Source: Parelaphostrongylus tenuis
Lineage: Eukaryota; Nematoda; Chromadorea; Rhabditida; Metastrongylidae
Assembly (NCBI GenBank): GCA_019055375.1
Contig: JAHQIW010000782.1
Location: 1 to 64,000 of the forward strand
Length of the DNA: 64,000 nt
Direction: 5' to 3'
The translations under genes and the position numbers were made by a program. A model generated the notes under the pieces. The model did not search any database. It saw only the letters and a program-made list of their open reading frames with translations, and was not told the origin of the DNA. Positions 12,401-23,100 of this stretch are shown in pieces; positions within the stretch are counted from its first letter, which is position 1; each line of letters starts with the position of its first letter.

Positions 12401-15400
12401 TTCTCTGGTAGGATAATCAGCATTGATTCGATACAACGGGAGGCCATGGTGAGTCATTATAAAGGCCAGATATGCATTCACTTACGTCATGCGAAATTAA
12501 AAATTGGAGACGAATGGATGATTCATTACTAGGGATTGCTTGACGCCAAAAGCTTTATCCCTTTTATTTCATAGTGTGTGCAAGACATCGCTGATCTCCT
12601 GATATGATTTGTCAAACGGCTCCGACGAAGGCAAAAGACAAAACGCAAAGGAGAAATAATAATCTTGGGGAGGCTTGATCTCATGAAAAGTACATTCGTA
12701 AGATGGTTCTCATTTTCCATCTGATTTAGTGAGAGTCGGTCTTTTGAATTAAACTGGACTATATTATTTATCTTGTACATATTTAGGCTGGTTTACTTTC
12801 TCCATTACTGCAGTCCACTTTCATGCAATCATCTATTGACTCGGAAACGCGCAACTTCATCAGTGATTCGATCGTAATCAGTAACTCTGTTTGCTTACAG
12901 GTATCTCTACCTATTCATCTTGATTTACTCTATTATTTCAGTTGCACCTAGACTATTTATCAAGGCGATGTTAACACTGTCTATTAGATTTCTTCCTTCA
13001 TTTACCACGTAGAACGCAATTATGTACACTACTGTCGTTCTAAAGAACATGTTCCGTATTCATAAACTGACACGCTTTTTGGGATTTTTTTCGTTAAGCG
13101 GGAACAAAAGAAGAAACGACCTCATTCGTTGGACTAGAACTTTTCATAGGAGTGTTTGTGATCATTCGAAAGCTCAGATCTCTTGCTACAACGCTACATG
13201 GCCATTTTTCCGAAAGACCCTTTTACAACGCCGTGGCATACATAATAAAATTATGTTTCGAATCTGCTGCGCGCCTTCATTCTTGTCGCGCGTATGATTC
13301 GCTGGAAGCAGGGAAAGCATTTAAACGTGTAGAGAAAGCCTCGTGTTATGTGAGTCAATCGTTTTATCTGGAGTTTCTTTCAAGCGGAGAAAAATTCTTA
13401 CCCTTAATAACAAGTTGCACCTCACATGTCGAACGCGTCAGGCCATCGATCGACCTTCTCGCTACCCTGTTGGTAGATTAACTAGTAAATAAGCGCGCCC
13501 AATATTTGAATAGCGAATTCATTTTTCTTGCTGCACTGCAGTGAACGGTCTTTCCAGAAATTGTGTACAGCGTTGGAATAATTGTAACTTACGCTATCGA
13601 ATGATGACTAAAGAAAGAGCTCTGTGCGGCGAAGTGTAGAACACAAATCTTTCTCGTGTGCTACAGCGCTATCACAAGAACTTTTCCAAAAAGCGAACAC
13701 ATTTTGGACTCTAGCAGTTTACGGGCAAAGTTTTTGTCCAGCGAAATATTACTGAGATAAGAAAGAAAACGCGTGGTGCGTGTGAAACACAATTCTATTC
13801 TGAATGCTGCAGTGCTGCACCCACAATGAAGTTGTGTTTTTGGATACGCTGATCGCATGTGGCGCAGTGGTTAGAGATGCTCTGAGTCGCACATAAGGTC
13901 AATGGTTCCATTTGCTCTCGTGGCTCACCAAGCCATCCATCCCTCCGGGGTCGATTCAGTTGGTACCAGACCGGTTTCACACTTGTCTGGGAGGAAGCAG
14001 CACTGACTCATTAGGCAGGAGGCCACCACGAGTCATAATAAAGGCCAGGTATGCCTTCAATCACCTTAAACGAACTTAAGAATTGAACATGAATGCATTG
14101 CGCATCCGTCAGGGATTGATCAACATCAAGAGCTTTCTCCTTGATCCTTTTCACTACAGCGCTATAAAAAGTCTTTTTCAAAATAGCTACGTAGGATGTT
14201 AGAAAGGGATTTAAGCTTTTGAATGATTACTAGAAGTTCGATGAGAAGTCTTTGCTCAGCGAATGATGTTGTTTCCTCATTTGCTTCCGGATAACTGAAA
14301 AGAACCACTTTTTGTCACTTGCAAATCGATTGTCGCAATCCATTTTTCAACCTTTTGAGTGCAAAGACAGTGTGCTCCACCTCCCTGCATTTCTAATTAC
14401 CCAGCGTGCTGCGTCTAACAGTTGCACACTGCTGCGTCTAGCGATGGCGCGCTGGGCCTCAGAGGTGCAAAGGACAAAGGATGTGGAGCGAACTGTTAAG
14501 AGTTATCAGTTAAGGTTACGGAGGCCGTGAGTCCATGGTTTCGAAAGTGCTAATGCCTGTAGCATCGTAAATAGAAATGAGTTTCACACTCGGTGCACAG
14601 TCGTTTTTCTCGACTAGCGTAGGTGAAAGGGATTTCTCAATATCAGCAACAGGCGACACAGATCAGCGGCTGGGGTGTCGATCGTTGTTTTTGGACTTTT
14701 ATTAGTTATTTGATAGCATAAATTGTCGGCGATTCTCAAGCTACGTTTGGTAGGTCTCCGTAGAGCGCTCGAAGAGCAAAAGCTTTCGTTTCGCTATCCT
14801 AGACTCAGGCTGCTTGGGCTAAGTTTATTAGCAGGTTTGTATGGCAATATAAAGTGAGAATTAAGCCTAAGTTCATAGGCACTTCGAAACTTTGTTGTTC
14901 TTCTTCACAGTGTTTTTTTCACTGTGCGGATCCTAATACATCTGGCATTCAATTTATTTTTTCGTCTTCTTGAACATCGTAAAATACTGCTTGAGGGCCC
15001 CTCCTTACTGCCTCGAAGATAGCCTGGCGATGGCGTTCCATAGAGCGTTCGTTGTTGACTGCCGGAGAGTGTTGTATGGCGAGGCTTAGATCGCGCGCGC
15101 CGATTACAACCACTCGACCACGGCGCCTCCTAAGCCCATGGAACGAATTGCAAAATAGATTTCAGTAGCCAACTTGTATCCATTTTAATTATAGTTCTGT
15201 TTTTCCATCATAATTTCTATAGTTTCCTTTTACAATTGATGCAAGCGAGTGATTACTTGAAAAACTGGTGCTTTTGAATAAGAACGTGCGTTACATTTAC
15301 TTACATTAAGAGCTTGTCGTTTTTTCCATGACATAATTTGGAATTAAACTCACTCTTTTACTTTTCCATGAGAAAAGTGTAGCAGTATTGTGACGATATA

Positions 15401-18400
15401 TTTCTGTATGCATACCATTCCGATTCGAAGAATGGCACGTCATCTTGGAAAATCGCGCAACCAATGATTTTTCGTCCCACTCACGTTGAGGATGATATTG
15501 GGAGTGTGAAAATGTCATTTATTCAATATAGGGTTTAGCTTAACACCAGTATCTCCTAAGCTGAATCTCAAATCTCAATTGAAGTGTTTTTGGGTATCGA
15601 GTCGTGGTTTATCGCGAATGTTACCACTTTGTCGGGATATTTTAATCTGACGACGGATCATAATTTTCATTTGACTGTTCACCTAAAGCTGAAACTGTGC
15701 CAGTAATCATAACCAACGCGATAGTAGTGTAGGTTGGGAATGTGATGACCTCTTGCTGATGTCTAACTCAGATTTCGACACTCCAAATAGAGCTTTTTCT
15801 GCCTAAAAGCACTGTGCAAGTTAATTCTGGTTTATACTGAGATACGTACTTTCCGCGTTGGAGCGAGACATTGAAGTAGTCACATATCCAAGGGAAATTT
15901 TCTTGAGTATGGATGAGATAAACTCTTTAAGTTCTATTTGGTTATGAGGGGACGAAAGAGAAATCGACCTCATTCGCCCACAGGAACTTTTAACGACAGA
16001 AGTTTCAGTAACAATTCGAAAGCCGAGATTCTAGGCTACAGCCCTACGTCTACTGTTTTTCAAAACGCCCTATAACGCTGTAAAATCCACGCCAAAATAC
16101 GTCTCTGACGCACATATTTCTCTGCGGACAGAGCTCTTTCTTTGGATTATTGGTAATCATCTGATAGCGTAATCTTTGCTCATTCATCGCTGTGCTTATA
16201 TCCTGAAAAGACTGTTTCTCTACAACACAGCGAGTAAAATAAGCTAACTTCGCATATGCACCTGGGGAGGGGGGTCTTTGGCCACTTCACTTGCGCTGGG
16301 TGAAGCGACCACGTGCACTGAGATGATGATCGATCAGTCTTGGACCGCCCTTACGACATAGCGTTAGCGACACATCACTTGGCCAAGGCCCTCGTGGTCA
16401 CACATTCAAATTCAACTTAGTTCGCCTGCTACTTTGCAGAGAAACGGTCTTTTCAGGATTTAAGCACTGCGTTGGAATCAACTACCATCGCGCTATCGAA
16501 TTATCACTAATAGTTCGAAGAAAGAACTCTGTTCGGCGAGAAATATGCACATGCCACGTCTGCAACGTAAGGAATTTCGCTCTGTAACAACGTCATAAAT
16601 AGGCTTTTTCGAAAATTGGCGGCATAGTGCTGTAGCCTGAAGTCTCAGCTTTCGAACGGTTACTAACACTCCCATTAGAAGTTCCTGCCGAGCGAATGAG
16701 GTCGGTTTGTCATTTGTCCTTTCATAGTCGAATAGAATTCCTCTTTATTTTTTCGACTTGTGGCTGCTACAAGCAATTTTGTTCTCTTACATCCACTCAC
16801 GTTCGTTCTTATATCTCCTCTTTTTTTGAATCCTGTGATGCCGTATCTGTTCGGTTGAAATACTCAAGGTGTTGGTGTTAAGTGTTTATCTTGATTTCAG
16901 CTTTACTATGCGTTCATGTCAGCTGTATTGTCGTTTTTCCTATCGAAAACCAGTATCAACGGGATTTTGAATCGTGGGACAATGTTCCTCTTCTCAACCA
17001 AACAGCTCAGAGATCTTCTCAGTATACCTGCCGAGTGGAATCCGGCAAACAAACGGGTATCTTAGCCATTTCAGTTCTCAACTTTCATCGTCAGTTTTCT
17101 TTGCATCAGTCGCAAGTTACACGTATTTTTTTCCAACAGTCACTGAACATGGGCTGTTCGCATATCAAAGTTTTGAGGTCCTCGATCTTGGTGCCGGAGA
17201 TGGCAGTATAACTGAGAAACTAGCTTCCTTCTACGGTACTATTCACACCACAGAAATATCACAGGTGCGGAAGAAGTCATTCCAACCCTCTCATTCATTA
17301 GTGATTAGTTAGCAGAGGAAAAGAAGATGAGATCATGTGTGGTATTGGTAATGAAAAGTTCTTAACACATCAATCTCTATAACCACTTCGCCCTTTTCAG
17401 GTTATGGAGTGGCAACTTCGCAGTAAGAACTTCATCCTCGAAGACGTTGAAGCTTGGAGTTCGTCGTTGCTGAAGTTTGATCTCATTTCGGTTCTTAATC
17501 TCTTAGACAGGTAATATTATGACTTTCTACTAGCCCTTGAACTCGAAAGATAGTAGTTTTATTTGGGACGTGGAGTATCATCTTTTTTTGAGACATTATA
17601 ATCCTCGGAAGTTATTGAGAGATGTCTATGTAGCAGCTCTCCGGTCGAACTGCTCTGTTCTCGTAGCTGTTGTTTTACCAATTGATCAGTATGTTGAGTT
17701 CCATCCTTCAAAAAGGACCAATCGAGCAGGTGAGATTCTTAATTTCTTGTTCAGTTTCATAAATAGAACATGATTGTTTTATGCTTTTCTCTCTCTCTCT
17801 CTCCCTCTTTCTTTATTTTCTCTTTATTTATTTGTCTTTCTGTTTAGTCTTCATAAACAATTGCGATGAAGTATGAGAAACGCCGATAGCTGTGTAGAGT
17901 CGAAGCATATGTATTTCATCACTTCAATGCTGTTGTTTATGAAGCGTACATCCAATCATTCATTCTGCTAATACATTCTGAGAGCTTATTTCGAGCTTTC
18001 TATGAGACTTTTTATGGCACTTGTAAAATGCTAAACACGTGTTTCAGTTTTTGAGTCTCGTCACTGGCACGGTGTCTTTCGTTTGAGCCAATCCCTCATG
18101 AGTGTACGCCATGCATATAATGAAATCTACGATGAACAACTTACACTGCTCGGTGGTGTCAAGTGAGAAATCACTCGTCACTGCAATGATTAACAATCGA
18201 TTGATGATGGATGGTAAATCTGATGAAATCTTTGTATTTGACTGTTTTCTAAGATTGCTCAAATTTAATCCAGCCTGACAGCGTATTTTAAGCCTTTTAT
18301 AAGGTCTGTTATGGCACTTATAAGGTGCTAGGCACCTGTTTCGGCCTTTCAGCGTCATCATCAATGCACTGTGGCTTCCGTTTAAGTTAATTCTTTGTAA

Positions 18401-19755
18401 GAGTTTTTGTGCGAGCTCTTGAAAAACAGTCGAATATGAAGGTATTATCAAGTTTACAAGCAATAAGAAATGGACTGTCAATCATTACAATGTCGGGTGA
18501 TCTTTTGACTTGTCGCACGTGCAGTGTAATATGTTCGTCTTCGATTTCTATATATTGGGTTTAAAAGAGATTTTCAAACTTTTTCGTTTTTGTTGGGTAT
18601 TTTCTCATGTATTTAAGCTTTTGTTTTCACTATAGTTTAGAGCAGCTTATTGCGGTTATTTTTATGTAGAACATTTATAGATCTGTTTCAAGATGGAGCT
18701 GTCCCGATAGCAAAAACGATTGCTGATGCTACACGGGTATCGTTACGTGGCAAGGCGGCACTTAAACCCAAACGATACTCGTGTAGCATCAATAATCGTT
18801 TTTGCTCTTGGGACAATTCCATATTTAAAAGAATGTGTAAATGTTATATATCAAAATAATTGCAAAGAGCTGCTCTAAACTGAAGCAAAAACAGAAATTC
18901 AAGTGCATGAAAAGTAATCAGCAGAAAAAAGTCCAGAAAATTTCTTGCCAACCCCAATATGGGCGTATATTCCCTTTCAAGAGATCGGCTCAGACGACAC
19001 CATGCTATTGATGGGGCTGAAAGGCTAAAACACCTGTCTAGCACTTTATAAGTACCATATCAGATCTCATGGAAGGCTTAAAATATGCTGTAGGGAAGTA
19101 TTGATTCTAAACGAGATTTTGAAGAACAGTCGAGTATAAAGGTATTCTGCTAATATTTGGTTATCGCTATAAACAAATGTGTAAAACGAAGAAGTATATT
19201 CTTTAGAGGTGAATTTTTTGACTTTGGGTTTTTTCATGTCAAGTAAGTCTTGAATTATAATTAGGTTCAGTTGTTACTACCGTCCGCTTAACTTATATGA
19301 TTTTTTTATGCGTGACGCCTCTCGAAATTAATTTGGTTGTTTCCTTCAACAATACATTACGTAACAGGGTAATTTGTCTCCAGCTGATAATCTCATGACT
19401 GATTTAGATGTAAAATTGAAAGTGGAAGGAAATACTACCGAGCAGCAAGCTTCCTCTCTCGTTGAAAATGAATTTCTTCCTGCTGGATTCAAAGTGGTTC
19501 GATGGACAAAGCTACCATATCTCTGTGAAGGAGATTTTAAGAGAGTATGTTATCTCTGATGAATTTTAATTCTATGAGCACGTTTTTGAGGTTTTGACTC
19601 ATGCTCTTCTACCATTCTTTTTGCAAGTGAAGAAATATGATTTACAGCCTTTTTACGTACTGGAAGATGCCGTATTCTTATTGCATCCCGTGCCTACAGA
19701 AACGTCCACTTTGTCGAGTTGTGATTATTTGAATTATACTAAGGATGATTTGTGA
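9402..19755 (+). CDS. METTL9: METTL9-type protein-histidine N-pros-methyltransferase (DREV family), eight exons
   Basis: Coding exons: 9402-9500, 16774-16842, 16901-17056, 17178-17264, 17401-17510, 17593-17729, 19384-19544, 19648-19755 (stop TGA). Phases agree at every junction and give about 308 residues; human METTL9 has 318. Family hallmarks appear in order: SSWYRLK near residue 30, KTSINGILNRGTMFLFS at about 70-90, SAM-binding motif I VLDLGAGDG at 109-117, TTEISQVMEWQL, LISVLNLLDR at about 164-173, VVLPIDQYVE, LPYLCEGD at 263-270 and FYVLEDAVFLLHP near the end. METTL9 enzymes use S-adenosylmethionine to methylate the N1 (pros) nitrogen of histidine in His-x-His motifs. Exon 1 is 7.3 kb upstream and was assigned by its resemblance and matching phase; the 51 bp before its ATG are also open. 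Exon 2 is the weakest: its acceptor (ctacaag) is poor and it lies 40 bp from a foldback end. All other exons are secure. Confidence 0.9.
9590..9889 (+). repeat. SINE-like family A, near-complete copy
   Basis: Starts with a tRNA-like head: A box in 'tggcgcggtggttagaggt', B box in 'ggttcgatctcg'. Then come family blocks 'ctcaccaagccattcatcc', 'cagacttgtctgg', 'gtaaaggccagatgtgcat' and the 3' end 'gagagctttatccttttat'. This copy lies in METTL9 intron 1. Confidence 0.85.
9968..10262 (+). repeat. SINE-like family A, diverged copy
   Basis: Head 'gtgtcgcagtgattagag' with a small insertion, then 'ctgcgacgcacgcgtggtcgg', 'cttgtctgggggaacagca', 'gtaaaggccatacaaattcg' and 'tgatcacaccaagggcttt'. It follows the previous copy in the same orientation with about 80 bp between. 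Confidence 0.7.
10690..10772 (-). repeat. tRNA-like remnant
   Basis: The reverse complement reads 'ggccttagtggtgcaagg...' and ends '...gcgagttcagatctcgc', with the spacing of tRNA A and B boxes, but the B box is mutated (agttcagatct) and no cloverleaf can be closed. It is probably the head of a decayed SINE rather than a working tRNA gene. Confidence 0.4.
10795..11185. repeat. Foldback family F, copy 1
   Basis: A long palindrome: 'gttagagcagctttttgtgg' on the left pairs with 'cgcaagaagctgctctaaac' on the right, and the centre pairs 'gctacatgagtatcgttg' with 'caagcgatactcttgtagc'. Copies 2 and 3 are at 18550-18956 and 58540-58925. No open frame belongs to it. Confidence 0.8.
11285..11532 (-). 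repeat. SINE-like family A, diverged copy
   Basis: On the minus strand: 'tgtgacgcagtagtaagagg' head, then a B-box-poor stretch, 'gctcaccaagcctttcataa', 'cagtgaattgg'-type spacing and a truncated tail. It is diverged, but the block order is preserved. Confidence 0.6.
11737..12035 (-). repeat. SINE-like family A, near-complete copy
   Basis: Minus-strand head 'gcgcatgtggcgcagtggtt' at about 12030, followed by 'aggtcgatagttcgatctcg', 'gtaccagattagtcccagaa', 'gcaagggccggataggcatt' and ending 'gagagctttatgctttgcc'. A clear full-length copy. Confidence 0.85.
12273..12570 (+). repeat. SINE-like family A, near-complete copy
   Basis: Head 'ggacgcaatggttagagggg' and 'agtggttcgatcttacgctc', then 'cagacttctctggtaggata', 'taaaggccagatatgcattc' and the end 'aaaagctttatcccttttat'. 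It is opposite in orientation to the copy at 11737-12035. Confidence 0.8.
13097..13850. repeat. Foldback family E, copy in METTL9 intron 1
   Basis: The left arm has 'cgacctcattcgttggacta', 'catt cgaaagctcag' and 'tacaacgccgtggcata'-type blocks; the right arm has 'ttggaataattgtaacttac', 'gctatcgaatgatgactaa' and 'gagctctgtgcggcgaagt'. These blocks recur in inverted order in the other E copies. Internal frames at 13022-13481 are explained by this repeat and are not genes. Confidence 0.65.
13851..14150 (+). repeat. SINE-like family A, near-complete copy
   Basis: Head 'gcatgtggcgcagtggttag', 'ggtcaatggttccatttgct', then 'ctcaccaagccatccatccc', 'cacacttgtctgggaggaag', 'taaaggccaggtatgccttc' and the end 'aagagctttctccttgatcc'. 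It starts directly at the right end of the preceding foldback E. Confidence 0.85.
14155..14300. repeat. Foldback family E, right-arm fragment
   Basis: Blocks 'ctacagcgctataaaaagtc', 'ttgaatgattactagaagtt' and 'tctttgctcagcgaatgatg' match the outer right arm of family E. No partner arm is adjacent. Confidence 0.45.
14985..15130 (-). repeat. SINE-like family B (Ser/Leu-type tRNA head), partial copy
   Basis: The reverse complement begins 'ggcgccgtggtcgagtggtt', typical of the A box of serine or leucine tRNAs, and continues 'ctctccggcagtcaacaacg', 'atggaacgccatcgccaggc', 'tatcttcgag'. The same blocks in the same order occur at 49565-49800, which defines the family. Confidence 0.65.
15955..16735. 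repeat. Foldback family E, most complete copy (about 780 bp)
   Basis: The left arm from 'acgaaagagaaatcgacctc' to 'gcgagtaaaataagctaact' is the reverse complement of the right arm from 'cagagaaacggtcttttcag' to 'gacctcattcgct'-type sequence at its end; each arm is about 300 bp. The unpaired centre is about 16260-16430. The right end lies only about 40 bp from METTL9 exon 2. Confidence 0.75.
17775..17850 (+). repeat. Pyrimidine-rich simple sequence
   Basis: CT-dinucleotide run with interruptions inside METTL9 intron 6, beginning 'ctctctctctctctccctct'. Confidence 0.7.
18265..19095. repeat. Foldback family H with a nested family F element
   Basis: Left arm 18265-18450 ('ttttaagccttttataaggt', 'tggcacttataaggtgctag', 'cctgtttcggcctttcagcg') is inverted at 18965-19095 ('ggctgaaaggctaaaacacc', 'gcactttataagtaccat', 'ggaaggcttaaaatatgctg'). 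The space between is filled by the family F palindrome at 18550-18956. The whole lies in METTL9 intron 6, so the intron holds a palindrome within a palindrome. Another H arm fragment is at about 18000-18110. Confidence 0.7.
18550..18956. repeat. Foldback family F, copy 2 (nested)
   Basis: Ends 'ttgggtttaaaagagatttt' and '...aatttcttgccaacccca' are approximately inverted. Internally 'gttacgtggcaaggcgg' flanks a strong hairpin pairing 'gctacacgggtatcgtta' with 'aacgatactcgtgtagc'. It matches copies at 10795-11185 and 58540-58925. Confidence 0.8.
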
Positions 19756-20110
19756 TAAATGATTGTATCGTGTATAGTGTGCTCATCTCATAAATACTTT
19801 TTTTTATCGAATCGTCGACATATCCGCATTAAATCATTTGCAAAAACCATGTGAATTACTCGAGTCTGGAGCATTCAAAGTTAGGAGGATGTCTAGAGCA
19901 GGAAAGTTGTTTTCACAAATCTTTCCAATTCAGTCTACGTATCTTAATCACCGATAGTTCCAACGCCTCCATAATTGATGCGGCTTATCTGCTCTATGCG
20001 ATGCAACTGTAATATTTATGAATACAACATCTGAGAGCGTCGAGTAATCGTTGAAGATGAACACTGATAACTTCAGTTGAGCGCTACGAGGTGCACTTGT
20101 GGCTTTATTG
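19756..20110. other. Convergent intergenic space, METTL9 to ZC2HC1
   Basis: Both genes end here, on opposite strands, with 355 bp between stop codons. On the minus strand AATAAA (plus 20104-20109) follows the ZC2HC1 stop almost at once and is its likely polyadenylation signal. For METTL9 the closest candidate is an ataaat at about 19790. No other feature is seen. Confidence 0.6.
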
Positions 20111-23100
20111 TTAGCCTTTAGTTTTCAGTCGAGATGATACGGGTGCACTGCAAGTAGTAGTAACTCATTCTTAAATAGCTTGTGGGTTAATGAACAGCCA
20201 CCTAACACTTACGGAGTCTTTAGGCGAGAAGCCGGAGTTTTCGGTGCTGAACTGCTCCTCCTAGAAAGAGTAATGTTTTATCGGGAACATGTACACTATA
20301 ACTAGTTAACTTAGCGAACTGTTTATTTTAGGGAAGGATGTACTCTAATCAGAAAGGTATTCTAACCACTAAGCTATTCATCGAGAGCGTCTAGAGAACT
20401 GATCACACGTATAGAGTATACGTCAATGATTTGTAGTTCAGAAATCATACTCAAATACTAAGAATACTGTACGAAAAAGTGAGAACTCATAGGAAGACAA
20501 AAAACTCACTTTGCTGGTGCCGGTGTGCCACGCTGTTCCGACTGTCGAGTACCTGCTGATTGAACTTTGCTTTTGCTCGTCGACAACTGGGCAGATTGAT
20601 TTGACAAATGTGCGGAACGATTGTCCACTGACCTGACAGTTAAAATATCAGATTACATCGAGGAAATAAACCCACGTCAAGGTGAGGCTTTGAAATGCTA
20701 TAATTGGGTTTGAATTTGAATTTTGATTCTTAGAACTAGCGGTACCTGAGGGCATTTCTAGCACTCGCTTTTATGGAATTCGCTGCAAAAGCTTTTTTGT
20801 GGTGGTGCAGAAACGCTGGACTACTCAACTTTTCGGCGCCGGTGGATTTACGCCACACCAGGACTAACATCTTGCGCATTTGGTCCGCTTAACTTGCCAT
20901 TTGTCAAAAGCTGTTTTTAGTCTTTAGGGGCAAAACATTTTTCTGTCAATCTCGCTGGATCTAAACCCAATAAAGTACTCCGTGTGGTCTATACTGGAGG
21001 GAAAAGTCTAAGTTAGTCGCTACCCTTCCATGGATGCGCTTATAACGGCTCTCATATGCGGACGAATGTATGGAGAAACGTATGCGAGCATCGTTGTAAA
21101 TTTTCGTTAGCGACTTCATGACTCTATATAGGCCAAAGGTGGCAGTTTGAAGAACTTGTTATGAACTTTTTTGTTTATTGTTAAAAGTGTTGATTTGATA
21201 AAAGTAACTGTCCCTTCATTCAAATGAATTCATTCGTTTATGTAGTATTTTTTGCTGTCGAAATATTTAGAAAAAAAAAGTTGTCAGAACTTTTTGCGCA
21301 CCCTGCAAGCTAGTGACACCTTCTTCAGTTGTGCAGTGTTCCATTCGACTCAGTTTGATAAAAATTTGAAGACCAAATGCAGACAACAAGTGCCATACTC
21401 AACTTGAATATAAGCTGTTGTGGAATGTTACGGACCAAAACCTATATGTTTTTTTAGAAAAATGAGGCGCAATAACAAACAGGCGTGCCGCGATTTCACT
21501 TCACTTTCAAGCAATATGGGTTCCTCATCCGTGCAGAGACATGCTGAGAGCGTTCGCTAGAATTTGAATTGCTGAATAAAAGCTTTTGTAGAAATTGAAG
21601 TGTGTTAAAAAGACAATCCAGGCGGTTTGATTGGCGATTTGGGAACTAATTATTTGAGTTTTTATGGAAAATTATGTTGAGCACACACATGGTCCACGGT
21701 TTGATCCTGAGCTCTGGCCCATCAGATTTTCCATGCCTCGTGTTCTGCAGATTTGTACTACATTTATCTAGGAGGATGGCAGTACTAACTCGATACATCG
21801 GCGGATCATCGCCAGTCATTCTGTGGGTTAAAAAGTACTTAGTCACCTCGAGCAGTACTTGATGAAGGAGAGCTTTATCCTAATAAGTAAGACAACAGCA
21901 TACTGAGATTTGACAGGCGATAAATATTAATAATGAAACCATAATAGAGCATCAAAGGTAACTCACTTTCTTCGTGTTTGAGCGCCTTCAATATGTGTCT
22001 TACGCGACTCGGACTCGCCTCTTCCTCTTGTGACTGTTGTCCGTTCCGCTAGTGACTCCTGTTTTGCCTAAAGCATTCGAATGAAATAGAGTTTGTGTCT
22101 GACCAACCCTCAAGTAATGAATGCTAACATGTTTCCAAACGTATAAAATAGTACTTCGTAGCCAATTTCTTCATGTTATGACATGCTGGTACGATAATTT
22201 CAGAAACAATATTTTAACGACAAACCTATCCACAAATTTTGTTACCAACAACCTACTTATTTTTTGAACAAAGCTATTCGTACGAACCATATACACCGCA
22301 TTCGTGCCTCCTTTAGGCCTCAAGCTTTTGTCATAGTGGGCTTTGGCATGTATATTATTAGCCACTATAATTGAAAAAGAGTGCATGTGATGCAGTGGTT
22401 AGAGGTGCTCTGCGTCGCACACGAGATCAGTGATTCGATCTCGTGGCTCATGGCTCGCCAAGCCACTCATCTTTCCGGGTCGGAAAATTGGTACCAAACT
22501 GGTCTCAGACTTGTCTGGGAGGATAAACAGCAGTGACTCGGTACAGCGGGAGGCCAACACGAGTCATTAGAAAGGCCATATATGCATTCGGTCACTTCAA
22601 ATGAAGTTAAAAATTGGAGATGAATGCATGGCACATCCCTCAGGGATTGATCAACGCCGAGAGCTCTATCCTTTTTAGCTTTTGTGATCGAAAAAACTTC
22701 CGGTAATAATAAACGAGCTTTCTTATTGTGCTAAGATAAATCTCCGTTTGTGCTTGCTTTACTATTTGACAACCTTACTCCATTAACACGTGACTGAACT
22801 GGAAGTTAAAAAAGTGTAAGGAATTTTCAACAGTTTAAGAATTTTGAGTGAAACTAAAACTGAGCCTACTTTTAGAGCGGAGAGACAAAAAGTCTGTAGA
22901 TTTCCAGACATGTATAATTACTTCTGAGTTATCAACATTCATGATTCTGAACTTGTTCAATATTCTGTGAAAAGTGTCGAGTAGGTAAATGCGATGTAAT
23001 TTAAAACAATGTGCCTTGAAAGTCGTTGGCCTCAGGCTGCTCATTATGAGTGAAAAATTGCTTCTTTCCTGCATGGTAACACGGAATGAAGAAACGATAG

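Noticed and set aside
13022..13481. Two overlapping plus-strand frames of 91 and 109 codons
   Set aside because: They are entirely inside the left arm and centre of a family E foldback, and the same blocks are not open in other copies.
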